A stretch of 6,798 nucleotides of DNA from assembly GCA_030598425.1 (NCBI GenBank), contig JAUVPY010000141.1, forward strand, positions 1 through 6,798, read 5' to 3'. The number at the start of each line of letters is the position of its first letter. The first letter of the stretch is position 1. Source of the stretch: Anaerolineae bacterium. Its GTDB lineage: Bacteria; Chloroflexota; Anaerolineae; 4572-78; NAK82. This document shows positions 1-5,111 of the stretch, piece by piece. The notes beneath the pieces are model-generated. The model did not search any database, was not told the DNA's origin, and saw only the letters and a program-made list of their open reading frames with translations. The translations under genes and the position numbers were made by a program.

Positions 1-866
1 CCTTCAAGAACTGGCAGAATACCCATGGCGCGCATACCATCCTGTCCACGTTTGGGATGGACAGTGTAGTAGGTGAGCCAATCCGTGCTGGCGACGTGCA
101 ACCAGTTCAACTTACCTTTAACCCGCAGCCCACTCTCGTCAAAGTGAACCACAGGCGAGGCAATGAGTCGTTGCCAGGTCGCCTCCAGGCTAGGCTCAAT
201 CTGATCCGCCACCGCCGCATTGGCATCCAGGATCAAGGCTTCCGCTGGCGTGTGCCCATAGAAGTCTCCCAGCAACTCGCAAGTGCGTGCCAGCGGAATG
301 AGTTGGTAGTTGTTCAGGTAGGCAGCTTGCGCTTTGATGCGCAGGCCATACTGGACAGGTTGTGTCACCTTGGCCGGAAAGTTCGCCTTGACCCGCTCCC
401 CGCACTGGGGACATACCTTGATTTCAGCTTGGTGCTCAGTGACTTCAATTCGTACTGGCGGAACATCAAACACCTGCCGCCGCTCAAGCTCGCACGCCTC
501 GATGGCCTGCAAATCGGCGGCACACTGAGGACACTCGGAGACTTCATAATGCTCAACATGATCTGGTTTTTCTACCATCTTGAGCGTGTGTCCTTGGTGT
601 CCTTCCTGACCACCGCTACGGCGTCCGCTCTTCCGGCGCAAATTGCGTGTTCGCGGCTTCTTCAGGCCGTCGCTGCTCGGCGGCTTGCCGCTGTTCCGGC
701 TATTCTTGGCCAACTGATCGCGCAGTTCCTGAATCTCAGTCGCTTGCTTGGCGACGGTCTGCTGCAATTCTCGCACTTGTTGCTGTAACGCCAGGATGAT
801 CAAGATGAGGTCTTCTTTATCCAGCTTCTCAAGCTGATCACGTTCAAACTCAAATTGCGATGTCAT
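1..866 (-). CDS. IS66-family transposase (TnpC-like), N-terminal part, runs off the left edge
   Basis: The minus-strand frame is open from the ATG at 866-864 to base 1, giving 288 codons; IS66 transposases are usually about 450-530 residues, so the catalytic C-terminal half lies outside the window. Visible parts, in order: a leucine/glutamine-rich coiled coil (about 8-55) matching the IS66 N-terminal leucine zipper; the family motif KNSRNSGKPPSSDGLKK (54-70); a basic stretch (71-92); a four-cysteine zinc-binding region with CPQC at 112-115 and CPQC at 152-155; then the start of the DDE domain, with HFDES at 241-245, where D243 is the likely first catalytic aspartate. In this family the enzyme cuts and joins the ends of its own element. 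There is no frameshift or internal stop, so the visible part could be active. The Shine-Dalgarno is weak (TGAG about 6 bases before the start). No IS66 TnpA or TnpB accessory gene lies upstream, which fits the single-ORF subgroup. Family call is firm; completeness and element ends are unknown. Confidence 0.93.
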   Translation of the reverse strand, partial: MTSQFEFERDQLEKLDKEDLILIILALQQQVRELQQTVAKQATEIQELRDQLAKNSRNSGKPPSSDGLKKPRTRNLRRKSGRRSGGQEGHQGHTLKMVEKPDHVEHYEVSECPQCAADLQAIEACELERRQVFDVPPVRIEVTEHQAEIKVCPQCGERVKANFPAKVTQPVQYGLRIKAQAAYLNNYQLIPLARTCELLGDFYGHTPAEALILDANAAVADQIEPSLEATWQRLIASPVVHFDESGLRVKGKLNWLHVASTDWLTYYTVHPKRGQDGMRAMGILPVLE

Positions 867-884
867 AGTCAACTCAGCATATAC

Positions 885-907
885 CAAGTACGTTAGATTC
901 GTACTTG
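885..907. repeat. Perfect 8-bp inverted repeat upstream of the transposase
   Basis: CAAGTACG (885-892) and CGTACTTG (900-907) are exact reverse complements separated by 7 bases (TTAGATT). The repeat sits about 20 bases upstream of the transposase start codon, so it is placed either as an operator or as a hairpin in the transposase mRNA leader. Either could restrain transposase expression, but that role is inference. It could also be a transposase-binding site near the element end. Confidence 0.6.
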
Positions 908-970
908 ATTTCCATCAGAATTACATCAATGTTTTCAGATCACTATGGCCTGAGTAGTAACGTTTTTTCT

Positions 971-976
971 ATTATA
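971..976 (-). promoter_or_regulatory. Possible -10 box for the transposase
   Basis: On the minus strand these bases read TATAAT, an exact -10 consensus, in an AT-rich stretch about 105 bases upstream of the transposase start. No good -35 match is present 16-18 bases further upstream, so the box may be accidental. If it is used, the 885-907 inverted repeat would fall in the mRNA leader. Confidence 0.3.
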
Positions 977-1164
977 TGGGTTCAGAAGCGACAAGGAGAT
1001 GGAGAAGGAGGGGAAGCAGAAGAAGTAGAGGTAGCTCTGTCGCCCAATATCAGTCTACCACGGTGTACATCCGCTGTCAATACTTGCAGTGGATTCTAGC
1101 AGGGCTCGTGCAAAGTCGCTAAACAGAGTGGCATATGCTCGCAGCAGGTCCGCACTCACCTGCA

Positions 1165-1199
1165 CTTGTAGCGCAGGCGCAAGTGTGCCCTGCGCCAAG
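1165..1199. other. Strong bulged hairpin downstream of the nuclease gene
   Basis: The plus strand folds as CTTG-ta-GCGCAGG-c-GCA, loop AGTG, then TGC-CCTGCGC-CAAG: about 14 pairs with two small left-side bulges. It lies about 150 bases past the stop of the minus-strand bax1-like gene, a fitting place for a 3' mRNA end structure. No T-run follows on either strand, so it is not a standard intrinsic terminator. A competing stem, CACTTG with CAAGTG, uses some of the same bases. Confidence 0.45.
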
Positions 1200-1348
1200 C
1201 ACGGGTGACCTGCGTGTCGGACCGAAGGGGCCGCCAGTTCACGGACCTGGCTAGAGCAGAGAGGTCGCGCTTTGGTCAATTTGTCAAGCGACGTTGCACG
1301 AGCCCTGAGGGTGCATCTCAATTCTGGGGCGAGTTGCAGATAGCGAGT

Positions 1349-2662
1349 TCAGTGTTTCTGGTTCAGGGTCGCCGGGGCCACCGCACAGCGCTCGACGGCG
1401 GCTAGCACCTCCTTGAGGACCGGCTTGCGGGTGAAGGTCAGCACCTCCCCCGCCGAGGCGGCCTCAAACTCCCCCTCGGCCACGTTGGCGCTCTTGTAGA
1501 CCAGCAGGATCAGGTCCTTCCGCCCCGCCTGGCGCACCTTGGCCAACTTGCGACTGAGGTATTGCGGGTGCCAGAAGCCGACGATCTCCAGCAGCGCCCG
1601 CCGCCCATCTTTACGGTGGGTGAAGGAAAAATCAGGGATCATGACCGCGTCGCCGGCCAGGATTAGCTCATCCTCGCGGGCCAACTCCCACCCCCGCCGG
1701 GCGTCGCCACCGTACTTGGCCTCGAACTCGGCGGCGAAGTCGGCCTCAAGCCGGCTGTCAAAGGGTCCAGACGCTCTAAAATGGGATCGAAGTTCGGTTT
1801 GGTCATCCAGCGTATACCGAAGCGGTTCGCGGCTCGGCACACCGGGAGGCTGAACATCCGCCTCCATCTCCCAGCGTCCGCACAGCAGCAACGCCGGAAG
1901 AAACTTGGCAAACTGCACGCCGTAACGAATGGTAGATTTCACGAAGGGCGAGATGGGACCGTGAAGCGTGATACGATAGCCCCCCCTCCAGCCTCCCCCC
2001 TCAGACGGGGGAGGCTGGAGGGGCGTAATGCTATACATCAGCCTGAATAGCTTGACGAACTTAAACAGATCCTTGTAGCCATCACCCACCACCAGCCGCA
2101 CTTCCCGCGCCCAATACAAGATCCCCCGCGCCACCTCCAGGTTGTAACGGGCGATGAGGTCGCCGGGGGCGAGAGGCTCACCGGGGTCCACGAGAAGCTG
2201 CTCCTCAGCCAGATCGGCGAAGAAGGCCGTTTCCACCCCCTCCACAGTCAAGCCGAACCGGTCTGCTGTCTCAGCCAAGACGCCCTCACGGGTGGTTGGG
2301 CTGAACAAGTCTGGCACCTCGGTCACCGGCCCCTGGCGGAACAGCTCGGCCCGCAGATCAGAGGGACTGACCGCCAGAGCGTCCCCCCCTTCCTTCGTCA
2401 AAATAGACTCCGGTGAGGCGAACGTGCAGCGCCCTTCGAGAACGGCCGCCAGCCCGCGGATGACCGGGTAATCCAGGCTGTCCCCCTCGTAGTCGCGCAG
2501 CGCCTCGGCCAGCGTCCCCCGGCTGCGTCCCAACTGGCGCTGAAAAAGCTCCGCCAGCTCACCCGCGATGGTCAGATAGCGATAGTCAGCCGGCAGACGG
2601 CGCGGCCGAACCTGCCCATCTCGAATTACGAGCCGTGGCCGAATGAGTTCGGACTTAAGCAA
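1349..2662 (-). CDS. Bax1-like nuclease (DUF790 family), partner of XPB helicase
   Basis: 437 residues, starting at a TTG codon (2662-2660) supported by GAGGAG seven bases upstream; ends TGA at 1349. The protein matches the DUF790/Bax1 family: N-terminal SELIRPRL start, a middle segment ending in YKDLFKFVKLFRLMY (196-210), ITLHGPISPFVKSTIRYG (231-248), and a C-terminal nuclease core of PD-(D/E)xK-like appearance with FDSRLEADFAAEF (301-313), PDF (343-345, D344), LLEIVGFW (357-364, E359) and RKLAK (371-375, K372). Archaeal Bax1 is a metal-dependent, structure-specific endonuclease that binds XPB; the candidate catalytic residues D344, E359 and K372 are all present here. It follows the XPB-like gene by 19 bp, so the two are almost certainly co-transcribed and probably form a complex. 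The odd feature is residues 214-227 (PLQPPPSEGGGWRG), encoded by a perfect DNA palindrome at 1983-2023 and apparently inserted in frame in a loop. Family call is strong; the exact DNA substrate is inferred from archaeal relatives. Confidence 0.9.
   Translation of the reverse strand: MLKSELIRPRLVIRDGQVRPRRLPADYRYLTIAGELAELFQRQLGRSRGTLAEALRDYEGDSLDYPVIRGLAAVLEGRCTFASPESILTKEGGDALAVSPSDLRAELFRQGPVTEVPDLFSPTTREGVLAETADRFGLTVEGVETAFFADLAEEQLLVDPGEPLAPGDLIARYNLEVARGILYWAREVRLVVGDGYKDLFKFVKLFRLMYSITPLQPPPSEGGGWRGGYRITLHGPISPFVKSTIRYGVQFAKFLPALLLCGRWEMEADVQPPGVPSREPLRYTLDDQTELRSHFRASGPFDSRLEADFAAEFEAKYGGDARRGWELAREDELILAGDAVMIPDFSFTHRKDGRRALLEIVGFWHPQYLSRKLAKVRQAGRKDLILLVYKSANVAEGEFEAASAGEVLTFTRKPVLKEVLAAVERCAVAPATLNQKH
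1983..2023. repeat. Perfect 17-bp-arm palindrome inside the nuclease gene
   Basis: CCCCTCCAGCCTCCCCC (1983-1999) and its exact reverse complement (2007-2023) flank a 7-base loop, CTCAGAC. Read on the gene strand it encodes PLQPPPSEGGGWRG (residues 214-227 of the Bax1-like protein), a proline- then glycine-rich run unlike the flanking sequence. The flanks on the gene strand are similar (ATTACG before, ATCACG after, both coding IT), which might reflect a small duplication. It looks like a dispersed GC-rich palindromic element inserted in frame, comparable in idea to the protein-coding palindromic elements of Rickettsia. No second copy exists in the window. Confidence 0.9.
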
Positions 2663-2669
2663 CAGCTAA

Positions 2670-2675
2670 CTCCTC
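2670..2675 (-). promoter_or_regulatory. Ribosome binding site that sets the TTG start of the nuclease gene
   Basis: On the minus strand GAGGAG lies seven bases before TTG (2662-2660) and inside the 19-bp gap after the helicase stop codon. Its strength and spacing decide for the TTG start. No ATG or GTG in frame competes nearby. Confidence 0.75.
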
Positions 2676-2681
2676 AAACAC

Positions 2682-4112
2682 TTAGCGTGGCTTTCGCCGT
2701 CTCGCTATCCCCTCGTCTACCGTCTTTCGAGCGATAACCTCGTAGAGCAGCGCCTGGGCGTTGCCCCGCTTGCGCAGCACCCGCCCCAGGCGCTGTACGT
2801 ACTCGCGGGCGCTGGCGCTGCCCCCCATTATCACCGCGACCTTGGCCTCCGGCACATCCACACCCTCATTAAGCACCTTCGAGGTAACAACGGCGCGATA
2901 CGTCCCGGCCCGGAAACCGTCCAGTATGGCCTTGCGCTCGGCGGCCTTGGTTTGGTGGGTGATGGCCGGGATCAGGTGGCGCCGGCTGATCTCATAGGCC
3001 AACCGGTTGTGCGCGGTGAAGACCAACATCTGTCGGTCGCGGTGTTCGCGCAGCAATTGGTCGAGGGCCTCCAATTTGCCCTGCGCCTGGTGAACGATCT
3101 CCTTCAGCTTCAACTCGGCCACCTTGGCCCGGCGTGCCTCGGCCTGGTAGGCGCTGCGCCGGGTGAAGGCATTCCACCAGCCAGGGCCATACCGCTCTCG
3201 CAGACCTGCTTCGCGGACGTAGCCGGTGTACACCGCGTAGGCGCTTTCGTAGGCGGCTCGTTCCTCCGGCGTCAGGTCGATCCGGAGGCGCAGCGTGCGG
3301 TACTCGGCCAATTGCTCGCCAGTCAAGTCGTCTATATGCTTGCGATAGACCACCGGCCCGACCAGCTCATCCAACAGAGCGGTTGGGTCCCCAACCGAAG
3401 AAGAGTGGAGTTGCCCTTTGCCGCCACGTTTCCAGTCCGGTTGGTGATCGGGGTACGTGGCTGTCAGGCCCAGACGGTAGGGGGCCGCACACATCAAGGC
3501 GATCTCGTGCCAGGAGGGGGCGGGCAAATGATGGATCTCGTCAAAGACCAACAACTTGAAGCGGTTCCCCAGGGTCTCGGCGTGGGCCCAGGCGCTGGGG
3601 TAGGTGGTCACCGTGATCGGCTCGTGCCGCTTCTCTTGCCCGTACCAGACGCCGATCGGAATGCCAAATGCGTTAACCAGGCAAGCATACCACTGGTGTA
3701 GCAGATCGAGGGTGGGCACGATGACCAACGTACTGGCTCCAGTTTGGGCAACAGCGTGCAGGGCCAACAAGGTCTTGCCCGCCCCGGTGGGCAGGACGAC
3801 GCTGCCCCAGCGATCAGCGGCCAGCCAAGCCTGGAGTCCCTCACCCTGGTAAGGGTGCAACACCCTCTGGTCCTGGAGGACGAGAGGCACGACCCGCCAA
3901 CGGGGGACCTGATTGCGGATACCCTGCCCCTTGAGCCAAGGACGTACAGTCCGATAATGAACGGCCGGGCAGCGCCATTTGGCGTTGATCCACCGGAAAG
4001 GGGCCGGCGGACTGGCAGCACTCGGCACGCCTTCCAACACCAACGTCCCGCCCAAAAAACGAGCGCGAGGTGATTTAAGCTGGTTGGTGCCAGATTGCTT
4101 GTTGAAAGCCAT
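2682..4112 (-). CDS. XPB-like SF2 DNA helicase, partner of the Bax1-like nuclease
   Basis: 476 residues from ATG (4112-4110) to TAA (2684-2682). An N-terminal region of about 85 residues precedes helicase domain 1, which has a Q-motif-like HPYQGEGLQAW (86-96), Walker A LPTGAGKT (107-114), Walker B DEIH (191-194) and motif III LTATY (216-220). An arginine-rich, mostly helical insertion follows (about 280-340), corresponding to the XPB thumb. Helicase domain 2 has VFTAHNR (364-370), NEGVDVPEAK (415-424) and motif VI QRLGRVLRKRG (440-450). All ATPase motifs look intact. XPB unwinds DNA using ATP; in archaea it acts with Bax1 in a repair-like unwind-and-cut reaction, and a Bax1-like gene follows here after 19 bp. 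Odd points: the segment between motif III and LVGP (250-253) looks roughly 17 residues too long and contains a DNA palindrome, and the RED motif usually found after TATP/TATL in XPB reads PDHQPD. The start lacks a strong Shine-Dalgarno (only GGGAT nearby), but RARFLGGTLVLEG at 16-28 looks family-like, so the true start must lie at or above it. Confidence 0.9.
   Translation of the reverse strand: MAFNKQSGTNQLKSPRARFLGGTLVLEGVPSAASPPAPFRWINAKWRCPAVHYRTVRPWLKGQGIRNQVPRWRVVPLVLQDQRVLHPYQGEGLQAWLAADRWGSVVLPTGAGKTLLALHAVAQTGASTLVIVPTLDLLHQWYACLVNAFGIPIGVWYGQEKRHEPITVTTYPSAWAHAETLGNRFKLLVFDEIHHLPAPSWHEIALMCAAPYRLGLTATYPDHQPDWKRGGKGQLHSSSVGDPTALLDELVGPVVYRKHIDDLTGEQLAEYRTLRLRIDLTPEERAAYESAYAVYTGYVREAGLRERYGPGWWNAFTRRSAYQAEARRAKVAELKLKEIVHQAQGKLEALDQLLREHRDRQMLVFTAHNRLAYEISRRHLIPAITHQTKAAERKAILDGFRAGTYRAVVTSKVLNEGVDVPEAKVAVIMGGSASAREYVQRLGRVLRKRGNAQALLYEVIARKTVDEGIARRRKPR
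3380..3397. repeat. 8-bp-arm palindrome inside the helicase gene
   Basis: CGGTTGGG (3380-3387) and CCCAACCG (3390-3397) are exact reverse complements separated by TC. Read on the gene strand it encodes SVGDPTA (residues 239-245), in the over-long stretch between motif III and the LVGP segment of the XPB-like helicase. It may be part of a short in-frame insertion that spans roughly residues 228-245. The inserted boundaries are inference from expected family spacing. Confidence 0.65.
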
Positions 4113-4174
4113 TAGATCCCATTAGCCAGGTCAAGCGTTATCACCAGGAATGCATCACCCGTCATCCCATTGCC
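4113..4174. other. 62-bp gap between regulator and helicase genes
   Basis: This gap separates two minus-strand genes. I see no hairpin followed by a T-run, so transcription from the regulator may continue into the helicase gene. No convincing -35/-10 pair is visible on the minus strand, though GATAAC and TTGACC occur singly. An imperfect 14-base direct repeat (CATCACCCGTCATC at 4153-4166, CATCCCCCGTCACC at 4176-4189, 12 of 14 matching) runs across the regulator stop codon. Confidence 0.5.
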
Positions 4175-4843
4175 TCATCCCCCGTCACCGCCCACCGAGT
4201 CTCCAGGTGCACCCTCTCTAATCTCGTTGAGATAGTTGTGAATGGTAAACCGGGTCACACCCAGGTAACTGGCGACAGCGGGCACCGCTTTGCGCAGTTC
4301 AAAGGCGCCCGCCTCATCCAGAATCTGCACCACGCGCAGTCGCTCGGCTTTGCTCATTTGAGGCACCGGTTTGCCCGTTAACCCCACCGCCTGGCGGAGC
4401 ATCGTCTCCAACATCTGCGGCGCATCGTCAATGAAAGCATCATGAAAGTCATAGGCTTCGTCAGGCTCCGTCAGCCCCTCCAGGGTATGCCGGAAGGCAA
4501 CAAAAGGGCTGGTATCAAAGTTGATCTCTACGCCGATCACAGGGCGTCCGTTCTTTTCCCTCACAAAGACCAGCGAAGAGTTAACCATCTTGCCACTGCG
4601 GGTGCGGGTGGTGTAGTTGTAGTTATCCTGGGTGTCACCCGAGCGCACCAGCGATAAGCCTTTCGACGTCATGCACCCGCCCACCTTTCGCTCTGTCACC
4701 GTTCCCATTATCCAGACGATCGAATGCTCCATGTCCGCCAGATCGTGAATCACCACCTCGCACTGCGGACCGATGGTACGGCACAAGGCTTCGCCCACCC
4801 GCGACAGTACGCCGACCATAGCCGATTTTTGGGATTCCTTCAA
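4175..4843 (-). CDS. YheO/DauR-type transcriptional regulator (PAS-like sensor + HTH)
   Basis: 222 residues from a TTG start (4843-4841) to TGA (4177-4175). The N-terminal part (about 11-125) matches the YheO-like PAS domain, with GPQCEVVIHDL (25-35), SIVWIMG (41-47) and the NYTTRTRSGKMVNSSLVFVRE run (76-96), followed by PVIGVEINFD (101-110). The C-terminal part (about 160-208) matches the DauR/YheO HTH domain: MSKAERLRVVQILDEAGAF (163-181) and VPAVASYLGVTRFTIHNYL (187-205), the latter being the recognition helix-turn-helix. Family members are cytoplasmic DNA-binding regulators, some responding to small molecules such as amino acids; the ligand here is unknown. The gene is divergent from the molybdoenzyme gene across a 268-bp control region, so that gene is the first candidate target. 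It also lies upstream of and in line with the helicase/nuclease pair. The acidic, glycine-rich tail (211-222) is poorly ordered and probably dispensable. Confidence 0.9.
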   Translation of the reverse strand: MKESQKSAMVGVLSRVGEALCRTIGPQCEVVIHDLADMEHSIVWIMGTVTERKVGGCMTSKGLSLVRSGDTQDNYNYTTRTRSGKMVNSSLVFVREKNGRPVIGVEINFDTSPFVAFRHTLEGLTEPDEAYDFHDAFIDDAPQMLETMLRQAVGLTGKPVPQMSKAERLRVVQILDEAGAFELRKAVPAVASYLGVTRFTIHNYLNEIREGAPGDSVGGDGG

Positions 4844-4846
4844 TGC

Positions 4847-4854
4847 TCACCCCC
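4847..4854 (-). promoter_or_regulatory. Ribosome binding site that sets the TTG start of the regulator
   Basis: On the minus strand GGGGGTGA lies three bases before TTG (4843-4841) and differs by one base from GGAGGTGA, the ideal complement of the 16S tail. The alternative in-frame ATG at 4819-4817 has only AAGGA 16 bases away, which is too far, so TTG is preferred. Confidence 0.65.
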
Positions 4855-4919
4855 CTGAACCAAGCCGCCTGACGCGACCCCTCTTGTCTGTCCATCCAGG
4901 CAGAATCATCCGTCAGCAC

Positions 4920-4937
4920 AGTTTTCCATCGGAAACT
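4920..4937. promoter_or_regulatory. Imperfect palindrome, possible operator in the divergent region
   Basis: AGTTTTCC-ATC-GGAAACTT forms a near-palindrome of seven pairs with one extra T, located between the regulator start and the rightward promoter. Its size and place fit a regulator binding site, possibly for the YheO-type protein itself. No second copy was found and the assignment is inference. Confidence 0.3.
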
Positions 4938-4984
4938 TGCTTTTCAACAAATTGTAAGAATCACGGGAGTTTTTCACCTAACTG

Positions 4985-5013
4985 TTGACAATTGCTCCTT
5001 TTTGTGTTATTAA
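4985..5013 (+). promoter_or_regulatory. Sigma-70-like promoter for the molybdopterin oxidoreductase
   Basis: TTGACA (4985-4990) is an exact -35 consensus. It is followed after exactly 17 bases by TATTAA (5008-5013), a four-of-six -10 match. Transcription would start near 5020 and give a leader of about 90 bases before the ATG at 5112. The stretch is AT-rich within otherwise GC-rich DNA. Confidence 0.7.
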
Positions 5014-5017
5014 TGAA

Positions 5018-5049
5018 GTGGGCAATCTGCGGGTCTTTCATAAGCCCAC
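5018..5049 (+). other. Possible leader stem at the 5' end of the oxidoreductase mRNA
   Basis: GTGGGC (5018-5023) can pair with GCCCAC (5044-5049) across a 20-base loop, right at the predicted transcript start. A stem at that place could protect the mRNA end or form part of a control site. The loop is large and the stem short, so this may be chance. Confidence 0.25.
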
Positions 5050-5095
5050 GCGAGGCCCCTTCACCACGACACGGTTATAGTATTATACCATGATT

Positions 5096-5100
5096 GGAGG
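5096..5100 (+). promoter_or_regulatory. Ribosome binding site of the molybdopterin oxidoreductase
   Basis: GGAGG lies 11 bases before ATG at 5112-5114, slightly further than ideal. The earlier ATG at 5090 is out of frame and lies upstream of this site, so 5112 is the start. Confidence 0.7.
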
Positions 5101-5111
5101 AAGTTCCCACC

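Larger units (their letters stand above)
867..1348. other. Gene-free stretch between the transposase and the nuclease gene
   Basis: About 480 bp with no convincing gene. Composition is uneven: 867-985 is AT-rich and fits an insertion-element end with promoter, 993-1031 is nearly all purine on the plus strand, and 1100-1348 is GC-richer. The longest open frame here (88 codons, minus strand, 1321-1055) shows no domain, no clear ribosome site and low-complexity composition, so I do not call it. The right end of the IS66 element should lie in here, but I could not identify a terminal inverted repeat or target duplication with only one end in view. Confidence 0.6.

Noticed and set aside
57..788. 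Plus-strand open frame of 243 codons opposite the transposase
   Set aside because: The opposite strand encodes a clear IS66 transposase with zinc and coiled-coil motifs; this frame has no recognisable domain or ribosome site and is a shadow.
1165..1199. Intrinsic terminator for the helicase/nuclease unit
   Set aside because: The stem is strong, but neither strand has the T-run needed after it, so I list it only as a hairpin.
1055..1321. 88-codon minus-strand frame downstream of the nuclease gene
   Set aside because: No domain, no good ribosome site, and it spans the hairpin at 1165-1199; probably chance.
2952..3701. Plus-strand open frame of 249 codons opposite the helicase
   Set aside because: It lies fully antisense to a helicase with all motifs intact, shows no family features, and long antisense frames are common in GC-rich genes.
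5090..5092. Earlier ATG as start of the molybdoenzyme or as a leader peptide
   Set aside because: It is out of frame with the enzyme and lies before the GGAGG ribosome site; the frame from it has no recognisable content.
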